Shown in pieces: positions 17,535 to 26,753 of a DNA stretch of 64,000 nt. The position numbers and the translations under genes were made by a program. This DNA comes from Opitutia bacterium ISCC 52 (GTDB lineage Bacteria; Verrucomicrobiota; Verrucomicrobiia; Opitutales; UBA2995), in contig CP076040.1 of NCBI GenBank assembly GCA_014529675.2, positions 496,001-560,000 on the forward strand, given 5' to 3'. Position 1 is the stretch's first letter. Each line of letters begins with the position of its first letter. Under the pieces are notes generated by a model. The model worked only from the letters and a program-made list of their open reading frames with translations. It had not been told where the DNA came from and did not search any database.

Positions 17535-18542
17535 CTAGTCGTTCAATCGTTTAGGGTTAAAGTCCACCAATAAACTGACCAACGAGTGAGGAATCATTAG
17601 TAGAATTAATGGCAGGAGGCATCCGAGAGACGCTTCACGGAAGCTCTGTCCAGTATACAATTGCCAGGCGAACCATAGCGCCATTGCAAATCCGGCCAAA
17701 AAGGTCATCAAGTTTGTGCGTTGAAAGAGATTGGGCAGGGCCCTCAGGATTCCCCCCGTATCGAGCAAGTTTCCTCGTTCCTCTGGGATATATGCCGATA
17801 CCCGAGTCATATGCCTGACGGCATGTAGTATGAGAAAGTAGAACGTTAGGCTTAGAATCGGGTTGACCCAAATAAAGGTTACCAGGAGCAGTAACGATTC
17901 GAGACCGTGTGCGGCCATAGATCGAGGTAATCCTCTGCCTTCGATGAACTTATTGGCCAGAAAAGAAAGGAGCTCTAGGAAAATAGCAAAATAGAGTAAG
18001 TATTTAGAGAATGAATACAGTGTCGATAATATGTGGCTATGGTCAACGCGGAGAATGGTTAGAATAAGACCCTGTGTCTCAAGTGGTTTAAAATAGAGAG
18101 GCGCTATGAAGACCAGCATGCCTCGTCCTATGGATCCTATAACCCATGCGGGCCCTCTCTCAGGATATAAATAGAGAGCATCCATACTTCCCCAGTGCCA
18201 GATGATCAGCCCGGTAAAAAGGGCTACAGCGAAGTTTATAGAAATCAAACTCAGCGCCCAAACGATTCCTCCCACCACCAAAAGAAAACAAAAGACTAAT
18301 AGCCAATAGGCTGGGCGGATTTCCCAGGGTGGATTCAAAATCCAAGCGGGTAAATATATGTCCGATGACCCATGGGGTATCGTGAATACCACCAAGCCAA
18401 AGAGAAAAAATATAAGATGTATGGTCTGAGCTGAATCTAAGAAGAGCCAACTTACCGCCCAGAATCCCACAAAGAGCAGCCAAAGCCACTTTTTCTCCCA
18501 TACCGGATTGACGAAGGTGTCGATGAGTAAAATGCGTAGCAT
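17535..18542 (-). CDS. blh: Brp/Blh-family beta-carotene 15,15'-dioxygenase
   Basis: 335 residues with about ten hydrophobic segments. The His motifs expected for the non-haem iron site are present: FTIPHGSSDIYLP near residue 55, IIWHWGSMDAL near 115, LHAVRHMTR near 240 and MIPHSLVSLL near 318. Blh cleaves beta-carotene to two retinals, the chromophore of microbial rhodopsins. It is eight bases upstream of the nucleoside-permease-type gene frame and likely in one operon. No rhodopsin or carotenoid gene is in the window, so the retinal user must be elsewhere. Confidence 0.87.
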   Translation of the reverse strand: MLRILLIDTFVNPVWEKKWLWLLFVGFWAVSWLFLDSAQTIHLIFFLFGLVVFTIPHGSSDIYLPAWILNPPWEIRPAYWLLVFCFLLVVGGIVWALSLISINFAVALFTGLIIWHWGSMDALYLYPERGPAWVIGSIGRGMLVFIAPLYFKPLETQGLILTILRVDHSHILSTLYSFSKYLLYFAIFLELLSFLANKFIEGRGLPRSMAAHGLESLLLLVTFIWVNPILSLTFYFLILHAVRHMTRVSAYIPEERGNLLDTGGILRALPNLFQRTNLMTFLAGFAMALWFAWQLYTGQSFREASLGCLLPLILLMIPHSLVSLLVDFNPKRLND

Positions 18543-18617
18543 GGGATCAAAAGAAAAACCAAGAATTGAACTTACGGGAATTGTTGGTCTCCGTCCAACT
18601 CAATAAATGCGGGATTA

Positions 18618-19745
18618 TTGGCTTTCGGTGTTCCATTGTTGAATGAAGTTCAATTGTCTAGTGCCGTGAGTAATTTGAAGGACCAGTATTTCCGGCCTGA
18701 GACGATTAAGAAGCTAGGTAACAGCCTAGAATCCGTGCATGCTGGCTTCTCTGCTCAAGCCTTCGTTTCTACCGTTTTATCAGATCCTTGGGGTTCGTTG
18801 GAGTTAATGGATCGAATGCGACGAGTGGCTGATTGTTTGAGGGAGTACCTTCCCCGCGATTATCCGGAGGCGCTTAGCTTATTGAGATCGGTTGCTACAG
18901 GGATTGAAGGATTCGACTGCCTCGTATTTCCGGACTTTGTTCAACGCTATGGATTGGAATATCCGGATGAGTCCATACCTGCATTGCAGGACTTCACCGA
19001 GTTATGTGCTTCGGAGTTTGCCGTGCGTCCTTTTATTCTGCGGTATCCGAAACGTATGTTCAAGCAGTTGGAGCGTTGGGCCAAATCCAAGAATTATGAT
19101 CACCGGCGCTTGGCCAGCGAGGGTTGCCGTCCAAGGCTGCCTTGGGCCGCAGCACTTAAAGACCTCAAGAAAGACTCTACGCCTATTTTCCCTATACTGG
19201 AAATCTTGAAAGAGGACCCTGAATTGTATGTTCGCCGATCAGTAGCCAATAACCTCAACGATATCAGCAAGGATCATCCAGACCGGGTGATTGAATTGGT
19301 TAAACGCTGGAAGGGTAAATCTGAGGACACTGATTGGATAATCAAGCACGCCTGTCGAACGCTGTTGAAGCAAGGTCGAACCGAGGTGCTACAATTATTT
19401 GGGTTTTCTTCACCCCATTCCATTCAGGTAACTCCCCTGAAATGGGACCGTAAGAGAATAGCGGTTGGCGACTCTACCGTATTCAGCTCCAAAATACAGA
19501 CTTCAAATGCCTCGCTGGGTAAGCTTAGGTTGGAATACATCGTTCACTTTGTGAAGAAGAACGGGACTACTTCTCCCATAGTCTTATAAATCTCTGAACG
19601 CGTGGAATCGGCCAAAGAAATGTCTATTGAGAAACGTCACCGTTTTGCCGATCTTTCGACCCGCAAGCATTACCCTGGCATTCATCGTTTTGAATTGCGC
19701 GTGAATGGGGTTGTGGAATCTGAAGGTGACATTGAATTGGCCTAG
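18618..19745 (+). pseudogene. AlkC-like DNA alkylation repair protein with in-frame TAA
   Basis: Reads 323 residues from a TTG start (18618) to TAA at 19587-19589. The HEAT-like helical domain with FAVRPFILRYP, WAKSKNYDHRRLASEGCRPRLPW and VRRSVANNLNDISKDHP is typical of AlkC/AlkD-type glycosylases, which remove alkylated bases. The same frame continues after TAA for 51 codons (KRHRFADLSTRKHYPGIHRF) to TAG at 19743. That tail belongs to the family's C-terminal Ig-like part. A single AAA-to-TAA change would explain it. The catalytic solenoid is intact, so the short product may still act. Confidence 0.82.
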
Positions 19746-19785
19746 AGTATCGACTTTTCGAGTTATCGTCATAACCCTTGGATCT

Positions 19786-20742
19786 ATGAAGCTATTGATC
19801 GCCCTATCATCTCTTTTTCTTCTGATTGCTTGTAGTCCTTCGGACGAAGAAGCCACTCGTCTGGTAATAGCTGCCGAAGGTGGCAAGCAGGTCGCAATTG
19901 CAGACTCAGATGGAAAGATCTTGTGGAAGCATCCGATCAAACAGGTGCACGATGTTCATCTGCTCGATAATGGAAATATCCTGGTCAATAACGGTTGGAC
20001 CAAAGTGATGGAGTTAAATTTAGCTGGAGAAACCGTTTGGGAATACGACAGCAGCAAAACGGAGGGCTTCAACGGACAGAAAATTGAGATCCACGCGTTT
20101 CAACGTTTAGCCAATGGAAATACTATGATCGCCGAGAGTGGGATCAGTCGGATTGTAGAAGTAGACAAGAATGGTAAGCTGGTATCCGAGATACCTCTAC
20201 AGGTTAAAGACCCTCACCCTCATCGGGATACACGACTTGTTCGGAAACTCGATAATGGAGACTACTTGGTTAGTCATGAAGGGGAGGAACGAGTTGCACG
20301 TTACAATACTTCCGGGGAAGTGGTTTGGAACTTTCAGGTCCCTCTTTTTGATAAGAAACCCGCCAAGGGTCATGGACCTGCGGGATACGGAGCAAAAACT
20401 TTTTCAGCTATTGTATTAAAAAACGGAAACTACCTCATCGCCACTGGAAACGGTCATAGTGTCCTCGAGGTCACCCCCGAGAAGGAGATCATCTGGCATC
20501 TCTCCCAAAACGAGATCCCCGGCGTAACCTTAGCCTGGGTCACTACTCTACAAGAACTTCCCAATGGCAACCTGGTTATCGGGAACTGCCATGCCGGCGA
20601 AGAGAATCCCCAAATCGTCGAAATCACCCGCGACAAGGAGCTCGTCTGGAGTTGGTTCAATTGGACGGAGTTTGGGGATGCTCTGTCTAATAGTTTAGTG
20701 GTGGATGGGCAAAGGGCGGTAGATCTTCTTGAGCACCTATAG
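19786..20742 (+). CDS. Propeller-type lipoprotein (PQQ/arylsulfotransferase-like repeats)
   Basis: 318 residues from ATG 19786, which gives a lipoprotein signal with lipobox LLIACS. The frame extends upstream, but that part overlaps the AlkC tail. Repeats of 'LDNGNILV', 'LANGNTMIAESG', 'LDNGDYLVSHEG' and 'LPNGNLVIGNCHAG' mark the blades. The fold is that of beta-propellers seen in extracellular binding proteins and arylsulfotransferases, but the catalytic His region of the latter is not clear. It is convergent with the FG-GAP gene, five bases apart. Confidence 0.8.
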   Translation: MKLLIALSSLFLLIACSPSDEEATRLVIAAEGGKQVAIADSDGKILWKHPIKQVHDVHLLDNGNILVNNGWTKVMELNLAGETVWEYDSSKTEGFNGQKIEIHAFQRLANGNTMIAESGISRIVEVDKNGKLVSEIPLQVKDPHPHRDTRLVRKLDNGDYLVSHEGEERVARYNTSGEVVWNFQVPLFDKKPAKGHGPAGYGAKTFSAIVLKNGNYLIATGNGHSVLEVTPEKEIIWHLSQNEIPGVTLAWVTTLQELPNGNLVIGNCHAGEENPQIVEITRDKELVWSWFNWTEFGDALSNSLVVDGQRAVDLLEHL

Positions 20743-20747
20743 CCTTT

Positions 20748-21995
20748 TTATCTGGTAGGATTCTCATACCAGATGAGTCCCAGGCCAGCTTTTCCGTCTT
20801 TAGCGTTATTGTTCTCCTCGGTGTTGATGACATCGAGGTCACCGTCCCCATCTAGATCGAGAAGGAGGTTGAGGTCGAACTTGAGGCCTTCTGGGCCGCT
20901 GATGTCATGAACAGACCAATTGGGATTGTCCCAGGATTTCAAATACTTCAGCCAGACCACGCCGCTACGGCCTTCGTAAGCTCCCTCAGTGCTCAGAACG
21001 AGATCTGATTGACCATCAAGATTGATGTCACCCACTGAGAGTGCTTTGGCTCGACCCATATCGGGAGGGTAGGAGATCTGGTTTTCTCTCCAGCCTAAAC
21101 GATCTTCCGAGCGGAAAATGCTCATTTGGCCTTGATTCGATTCGTCGTAATACGGAACGACCATTTCTTCAATCCCATCTCCGTCAAAATCGAAAGTATC
21201 AATGAACATCGCTTCACTGAGATGGTCTGCGATCCAATGGTTGGTCCAAGCTTTACGCAACTGATTCGACTTCTTTCCAGGATTTTCGAGCCAGCGGATA
21301 CCACCTAGTTTACTTTTTCTATCGGATATGAGGATGTCCGAATCGCCATCGTCATCCATGTCGATTTCGATCAGCGACATTATCCAGCCCGCTTCTGAAA
21401 GTGGGTGAAATTTCCAATCGGATATCTTTCGTGGATTTTCCGGAGATTCCAGCCATCCAATTTTCGCACCGTCCCCTTTTGCGCCTACCACGATGTCCAG
21501 TCCGTTCTGCCCATCGATATCCATCGCGATGGCATACATCCACATACTACCATCTTGAAATAGTGTTTCGGTTTCCCATTGCCTGGAGTCTTTGTAGTTC
21601 TTTAGATTTGAGGGTGCCCAATGAATGACCACCTCTTTGTTCTTTCCTTCGGTTGAGCTGATCACATCGACTGCTCCATCCTGATCTACATCGACCAGGA
21701 GGGCATCTTCGACTGATAATGCGGGGCCAACCCCAACAAGCGTCCAAGTGGGTTTTTGTCCCGGCTCACGAGTCATTAAATAGATTCTACTCACTCCGCC
21801 TTGCTCCCAACCTGCGACAATATCGGGCAAGCCATCTCCGTTCACGTCCATACTCCGTGCGCCATCCGCTCCGAGAGAGGTATTATCAATGGTATGACGG
21901 TGCCATGGTTCTGATGCTTCCTTGCCACTGCATCCCAGAGCCAAGAAGACGTTAAGAATGTGGAAGAAAATGATAGATCTCATGCGAGAGTTCAT
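20748..21995 (-). CDS. FG-GAP/VCBS repeat lipoprotein
   Basis: 415 residues. Lipobox LALGC near residue 22, then calcium-binding FG-GAP repeats: DVNGDGLPDIVAGWE, DVDQDGAVDVISS, DIDGQNGLDIVVG, DMDDDGDSDILIS, DFDGDGIEEMVV, DINLDGQSDLVLS and DLDGDGDLDVIN. It predicts an integrin-alpha-like seven-bladed propeller on the cell surface or in the periplasm. Last gene of an operon with the DUF1961 protein and sulfatase, so probably a polysaccharide-binding or scaffold partner of these. Confidence 0.88.
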   Translation of the reverse strand: MNSRMRSIIFFHILNVFLALGCSGKEASEPWHRHTIDNTSLGADGARSMDVNGDGLPDIVAGWEQGGVSRIYLMTREPGQKPTWTLVGVGPALSVEDALLVDVDQDGAVDVISSTEGKNKEVVIHWAPSNLKNYKDSRQWETETLFQDGSMWMYAIAMDIDGQNGLDIVVGAKGDGAKIGWLESPENPRKISDWKFHPLSEAGWIMSLIEIDMDDDGDSDILISDRKSKLGGIRWLENPGKKSNQLRKAWTNHWIADHLSEAMFIDTFDFDGDGIEEMVVPYYDESNQGQMSIFRSEDRLGWRENQISYPPDMGRAKALSVGDINLDGQSDLVLSTEGAYEGRSGVVWLKYLKSWDNPNWSVHDISGPEGLKFDLNLLLDLDGDGDLDVINTEENNNAKDGKAGLGLIWYENPTR

Positions 21996-22011
21996 AACGA
22001 TGGTGTATAAA

Positions 22012-23412
22012 TCAGCCTGGGTTGTAGTCTGGATTTAGTTCGGTGGGGATGACGGCTCGGGTGCGCTTCTGCCAATCCTCTAACTCGGCCAACAGGGCTT
22101 CAGCTTTTTCAGAATGGGCGCCCGCTAAATCGTTCTCCTCACCGATGTCAATCTTGAGGTTGTACAATTCGACCGAATCCGTTTCGAAAAACTGGATGAG
22201 TTTCCAGTCACCTTTGCGAATGACACTACAAGGTGTGGCCCGCCAGTAGGGCTTATCTGTTCCATAAACATTTACTACCTGGTTATAGTCTGAGCCCTGC
22301 AAGTAGAGTGGGTAATGCCAGAAGATAGAACGGTTTTTCGTCTCTTTGCCTGTGAGCAAAGGGACAAACGACTGGCCATCGACAGGTTGATTGTTTGGAA
22401 GACGTGCTCCTGATAGTTCAGCGAAACTTGGCATGTAATCTACACCGGTGATGGGGGTATCACAACCGGATCCCGCTTCTATAACTCCTGGCCAGCTCAT
22501 ACAAGTTGCTACACGAATGCCGCCTTCGTAAAAAGCACCTTTGGCTCCTTTTAGAGGATCACACCAAGTGGCAAATGAAGCTCCGCCGTTATCGGAAGTA
22601 AATACGATAAGCGTGTTTTCAAGTAATCCAGCCTCTTTCACCGCCTCACGGATTTGTCCAACGCCTTTGTCGACTGCTTCGATCATCGCGGCGTAAGTCG
22701 TATTCCATTTTCGATCCCAATCGCCGCTTGCCAGCTTTTCATTGTATTTGGCTTTGACATGGTCGTGAGCGCGGATCGGCGAATGCACATCCCAGTAGCA
22801 CAGATAGATGAAGAATGGGTCATCTTTGTTTTCTTGAATAAACTTTACGGTGCCCTCGCTGAGGGTCTCTGTAACTCCTACTTTGCCATAGTAGTTTTTT
22901 ACGGGTCCTCCTACTCCGTCTGGGTCGCTTACATCAAAGCCCTGGGTATCAGCACCCATATGCCACTTCCCAAAATGCGCGGTTCTGTACCCTGCTGTAT
23001 TCATGACTTCCCCAATGGAAGTGACCGAAGGATCCAGGTTCAGTTTCGAAGGCATGACACCTTCTCCTTTTTTGTCCCCTTTGCGTGGGACGAGAAACTT
23101 CATATATTCCTTCTTTCCCTTTGCTTCCGCGCCGGGAGTCCACATCTGCGTACGGGTAATATACATGCCGCTGATGATGCAGGCTCGGGATGGCATGCAA
23201 TTGGAAGCACCCGGATAGGCGGAAGTAAATTCCATGCCTGAGGCTCGCATGGCATCGATGTTTGGAGTCTCGTAGAATTTAGCTCCATTATAGCCGACAT
23301 CCGACCAGCCAAGGTCGTCTGCCATGATGTAAATGATGTTGGGCTTTTCTGGTAGTGACTGTGCCTGGAGGCTTATCGTCAGGGCGCAAATAAACAGAGT
23401 GAGTAAACGCAT
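22012..23412 (-). CDS. Secreted type I sulfatase
   Basis: 466 residues with a signal peptide (cleavage near LQAQS). Type I sulfatase signatures: NIIYIMADDLGWSDVG (metal Asp pair), the formylglycine motif CMPSR near residue 72, GKWHMG near 150, and VFTSDNGG near 270. It hydrolyses sulfate esters, most likely on algal polysaccharide after conversion of the Cys by a formylglycine-generating enzyme (not in window). Between the DUF1961 gene (seven bases upstream) and the FG-GAP gene (16 bases downstream). Confidence 0.95.
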   Translation of the reverse strand: MRLLTLFICALTISLQAQSLPEKPNIIYIMADDLGWSDVGYNGAKFYETPNIDAMRASGMEFTSAYPGASNCMPSRACIISGMYITRTQMWTPGAEAKGKKEYMKFLVPRKGDKKGEGVMPSKLNLDPSVTSIGEVMNTAGYRTAHFGKWHMGADTQGFDVSDPDGVGGPVKNYYGKVGVTETLSEGTVKFIQENKDDPFFIYLCYWDVHSPIRAHDHVKAKYNEKLASGDWDRKWNTTYAAMIEAVDKGVGQIREAVKEAGLLENTLIVFTSDNGGASFATWCDPLKGAKGAFYEGGIRVATCMSWPGVIEAGSGCDTPITGVDYMPSFAELSGARLPNNQPVDGQSFVPLLTGKETKNRSIFWHYPLYLQGSDYNQVVNVYGTDKPYWRATPCSVIRKGDWKLIQFFETDSVELYNLKIDIGEENDLAGAHSEKAEALLAELEDWQKRTRAVIPTELNPDYNPG

Positions 23413-23419
23413 GGGGTAG

Positions 23420-24244
23420 TTAGTTTGATTTTAGAGTAGAAATACGGAAATTCTTGTAGCGGGCACTTCGCATGAACATGTGGCGTAAGCCAATGGCTCC
23501 TTCTGTGATGGGAGGAAACTGAGTATTGTTCCAGTGGCAAAGGTATTCCTTTTCGGGGTTCTTGATCATCATGAAGATCTCTTTGCCCGTTTTGATGACC
23601 GTGATGTGATGAGGAACATCTGGGGCGAAAAGTGCTGTCCGTTTGAAAATATCCGGTTCAATCGCGGTGCCAGTCAGCCCTTTTTTCAACTGTGGCATGT
23701 ATCGTCTAGCGCGGATGTAATCATCGATTTCATCCACTGGATTCTTCCCGAATGCCGCGTAACTGATATGGTAGGTGTTCAGGTTATTGAAGTAGGTTCG
23801 CATGGCAGGGATCTCGCGTACGTCTGCCCAATCAGCTAAGTCGTAGGGAACTCCTATTTCCTTAGATCCGGTGGCTTGTATGTATAAAATGGTTACATTG
23901 CGGGTGACAGTCCCGGTTCGGGTGTATTCATATTCGATTTTAATGTCTCCTTTGAACCGGTCTTTGGTCCAGAGTACGGCGTGACTCGCATCCTTTTTGT
24001 CCACCCTGCCTGCGGAATAATCCATGCCGGTTTCGCTATTCGAGATCGTTGCTTTAAGTCCATCCAGCGCCCACTTGTCTTTCCAATCTTCTGTGCAGGA
24101 ATCAAAAAAGGCTTCCTCCCAGCTGGCCTTGTTTAGTTTCAAAAACTCCTGGCGTTTTTCTCCTCTGATCCCCACCTGGGAAAATAATCCCAGTGAACTA
24201 AGGAAGAGTGTAAAAACAGAGGCGTATATCAAAAGATATTTCAT
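23420..24244 (-). CDS. Secreted DUF1961-family protein
   Basis: 274 residues with a signal peptide. The core resembles the concanavalin-like jelly roll of DUF1961 (DUF1961/3-keto-disaccharide hydrolase-type folds): WKDKWALDGLKATISNSE, DIKIEYEYTRTG, YHISYAAFG, and ITEGAIGLRHMFMRSARYKNFRIS at the end. Such proteins are common in polysaccharide loci of Verrucomicrobia and Bacteroidetes; the reaction is not certain. First gene of the operon with the sulfatase, so a role in sulfated glycan breakdown is inferred. Confidence 0.75.
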   Translation of the reverse strand: MKYLLIYASVFTLFLSSLGLFSQVGIRGEKRQEFLKLNKASWEEAFFDSCTEDWKDKWALDGLKATISNSETGMDYSAGRVDKKDASHAVLWTKDRFKGDIKIEYEYTRTGTVTRNVTILYIQATGSKEIGVPYDLADWADVREIPAMRTYFNNLNTYHISYAAFGKNPVDEIDDYIRARRYMPQLKKGLTGTAIEPDIFKRTALFAPDVPHHITVIKTGKEIFMMIKNPEKEYLCHWNNTQFPPITEGAIGLRHMFMRSARYKNFRISTLKSN

Positions 24245-24338
24245 GCTAATTGTGCTGTTCGAGGACAGAGCTAGTGCGTTTCAATTTTAATGCTCTTGCC
24301 CAGTCGCTTGCCGATTTCCCGGCAGAATAGGGGCATGC

Positions 24339-25061
24339 TTATTCGGGCTTTTTGAAAATAACGATATGCTGTTGGGGTAGTGTGGGGATGGTTTCTACAA
24401 ACTCCAAGTTCTGTGCGGTCATTTCTTTTTTAACCTGGGCTTCGGTCATTTTATGCAGTCGTTTGATCCTTACACTCGGATCTTCTGCCCGGTATTCGAC
24501 AAATACCAATCGACCACCCGGCTTGAGTCCTTCGACCATGTTGAGGGTCATTTCGTAAGGGTGGCTGAGCTCATGGTAGACATCGATCATAATGGCCAGA
24601 TTGGTTGAGTTTGGTGGGAGTTTAGGGTCTTCGATGGTTCCGAGTATGCCTTCCACGCGATCAGCCACACCGCGTTTCTCCATTTGCTCAGCTAGTATTT
24701 CGAGCATCTCGGATTGGATATCCACTGCCAACACCTTTCCGGACTCGCCTACCTGATTTGCAAATCGCCAAGCGAAGTAGCCGCTGCCAGCACCAATGTC
24801 AGCGATAACATCGCCTTCTTTGATCTTGAGCGCTTCAACCAGCAAGTCGGTCCGCTCTTCTTGTTCACGCTCCGGACGCTCGAGCCAGCTCGCACCCTGG
24901 TGTCCCATGACGTGCGAGATTTCACGACCCAGGTAGAACTTTCCAATACCATCGCGGTTGGCTTCTGTGCGTTGTTCGTAAAGTGGTTCCGGAGGAGGTG
25001 GCTTGGTGGCTCCGAGCCAAAGGAATACTCCCAGGACGAGGAATGCGGCGGCTTTTTGCAT
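24339..25061 (-). CDS. Exported SAM-dependent methyltransferase-like protein
   Basis: 240 residues. Class I methyltransferase core: VIADIGAGSGYFAWRFA (motif I), VLAVDIQSEMLEIL (motif II acidic residue), LAIMIDVYHELSHPYE and LKPGGRLVFVEYR. The N-terminus (KAAAFLVLGVFLWLGATKP) is a signal peptide or anchor, and SHVMGHQGASWLERPERE precedes the core. A methyltransferase outside the cytoplasm would lack SAM, but such predicted-exported forms are widespread in Planctomycetes and Verrucomicrobia. It is separate from the sulfatase operon by 94 bases. Confidence 0.85.
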   Translation of the reverse strand: MQKAAAFLVLGVFLWLGATKPPPPEPLYEQRTEANRDGIGKFYLGREISHVMGHQGASWLERPEREQEERTDLLVEALKIKEGDVIADIGAGSGYFAWRFANQVGESGKVLAVDIQSEMLEILAEQMEKRGVADRVEGILGTIEDPKLPPNSTNLAIMIDVYHELSHPYEMTLNMVEGLKPGGRLVFVEYRAEDPSVRIKRLHKMTEAQVKKEMTAQNLEFVETIPTLPQQHIVIFKKPE

Positions 25062-25092
25062 CGCTTTATCTCAGGCCGATTCTCTGACGATG

Positions 25093-25359
25093 GCAATGCG
25101 GGAAACAGCACTTCTGATTTTTTTCCTCTATGTTTCTTTTGCCCATGTGGTGGCTTTGTTCTTCACGCGGATTGCGCCCAATGGGCAGCTAAGTGGCAAC
25201 GAATACAAAGCCTCCGTGTTGTGGTATAATGGTCCACCAGGACTCGTTCTGTATGAGAACGGAAATCCAACGACTGCCTTCAGTCTTAAGATCGAGGATG
25301 ATCGGATTGAGATGATCTTTGCTTTGAGAAACCCCGATAAGCTGGTGCAGTTGGTTTAG
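25093..25359 (+). pseudogene. Remnant of ECF41-type sigma factor (C-terminal SnoaL-like domain)
   Basis: On the plus strand, a frame ends in YNGPPGLVLYENG, AFSLKIEDDRIEMIF and NPDKL, the C-terminal signature of ECF41 (SigJ-like) sigma factors, whose SnoaL-like tail carries an NPDKV/L motif. The sigma2 and sigma4 domains are absent. Upstream of the tail is an unrelated hydrophobic stretch (LLIFFLYVSFAHVVALFF). Only about 55 codons are recognisable. It overlaps the convergent PQQ gene by four bases. Probably a deletion remnant, although a 88-residue protein could still be made from ATG 25093. Confidence 0.6.
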
Positions 25360-26681
25360 CCACCAATGCAATAAAGGACTTCTCTTCGACCGTCTGTTTC
25401 GTGATGAGCAACCCGTAGGTATATTTTGTCGCCACAAATAACCGGTGTAGCCCAGATCTCATTACCCAATTGGTTCTCGGCCACCAGTTCAAACGCATCT
25501 GGTGAGGCTTTGAAAATGATCGTCTTACCTTGCTCGCTAGAAGTGTAGAGATGGTCTCCAACCAATACTAAGGATGCGCTGAAGTCGCCTCCAAGCTTTT
25601 CACGCCACATGGTCTTTCCGGTTTCGGCATCCCAGCAGTAGGCAATGCCTTTGTCAGTCATGGTATAAACGTATCCATCTGTTACTAACATCGAAGGTGC
25701 GTATGTGCGTATGGAATTTCTCCATACAAGTTCACCTGAGCCATCGGCCAGGATACACGCTGTTTCATTTTTTGGCCAACCGCCACTGGCAAAGATGCGA
25801 GTGCCATCGGTGATGGCGCTACCTACGGTCTCTTGCGTTGTGACAGGGGAGGACCAGATTAACTTGCCGGTGTTGGGATCGTAGCCGCCGATCATCTCGC
25901 AGCCGGGTAGTACGATTTGATCCTGGCCGTTCAGATTGAAAATGATGGGTGATGCGTAGTTCGGTGTCTTGGGTCGCTTGGTCTTCCAAACGACTTCCCC
26001 TGTTACGCGATCAAATCCGGTCAGCTCTCCACCATCCTTATGATCTGCCGATGTGATGACTAAAGATTTGTAGATGGTTGGTGAAGTTGAGTAACCCCAA
26101 TGAGAAACAAAATCACTGGCTTTCTTTTGCCAGAGGATCTCTCCGGTTAGATCGATTGCTGAAATCCAGATTTTTTCGTCATGCATGAGTGTGGCGAAAA
26201 TGCGTTCACCGTCACAAGCAACGGTGGGGGTCGCCTGCGTGTTGCGTTTATGAATACGTCCTTGCCAGCCTCCTCGATGTATCTGCGTTTCCCATTTGAG
26301 AGTTCCACTGTTGCGATCGAAACATAGAGCGGATTGAGTCTGTTTTTCTTCGTCTGCTGTCAGTAAGAAGATGTTATCTCCCACCACGGTTGGAGTGCTA
26401 TGTCCGCGGCCAGGAATGAAAGTCTTCCATACAATATTTTGATTTTCACCCCATTCAGTAGGTGCTTCTTGCACGTTTGCGTAGCCGTTCCCGTTGAGGC
26501 CTCGCCAGTAGGGCCAATCAGTGTCTGAAAAGTTGAGTTCACCTGCAACTGGTTGCTCGGATGCTTCTTTCGTTGGTTGGCACCCTGCTTGGGTTTGGAG
26601 GATGGCCACCAGGAGAAGGGCAGTCAGGCTTGAGCGAAGAAAAAACGATTTATCTGGGCGCATCATTTTAGGGTGATTCAT
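25356..26681 (-). CDS. PQQ-like beta-propeller lipoprotein
   Basis: About 441 residues; ATG at 26681 is used, while the frame also offers TTG 26687 and ATG 26666/26663. Lipobox LQTQAGC. It has the 'WPYWRGLNGNGYANVQEAP' entry seen in secreted Verrucomicrobiota/Planctomycete propellers, then blades of the type 'TPTVVGDNIFLL', 'GTLKWETQIHRGGW', 'TQATPTVACDGERIFAT', 'GELVWRNSIRTYAPSMLV'. Similar in fold to BamB but no evidence of that role. Single gene with its own upstream region. Confidence 0.87.
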   Translation of the reverse strand: MNHPKMMRPDKSFFLRSSLTALLLVAILQTQAGCQPTKEASEQPVAGELNFSDTDWPYWRGLNGNGYANVQEAPTEWGENQNIVWKTFIPGRGHSTPTVVGDNIFLLTADEEKQTQSALCFDRNSGTLKWETQIHRGGWQGRIHKRNTQATPTVACDGERIFATLMHDEKIWISAIDLTGEILWQKKASDFVSHWGYSTSPTIYKSLVITSADHKDGGELTGFDRVTGEVVWKTKRPKTPNYASPIIFNLNGQDQIVLPGCEMIGGYDPNTGKLIWSSPVTTQETVGSAITDGTRIFASGGWPKNETACILADGSGELVWRNSIRTYAPSMLVTDGYVYTMTDKGIAYCWDAETGKTMWREKLGGDFSASLVLVGDHLYTSSEQGKTIIFKASPDAFELVAENQLGNEIWATPVICGDKIYLRVAHHETDGRREVLYCIGG

Positions 26682-26753
26682 CCGCAATCTACGGTGCGGT
26701 ATAGAGTTTTCGCAAGCGTGTAGTGTGTGAATGGAAGTTATTTGAGGACGGTG

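Noticed and set aside
22654-23241. 195-codon frame on plus strand opposite the sulfatase
   Set aside because: It lies fully antisense to a gene with complete sulfatase motifs, and has no recognisable product.
24714-25229. 171-codon plus-strand frame opposite the methyltransferase
   Set aside because: Antisense to motif I-IV of a clear methyltransferase; no product recognised.
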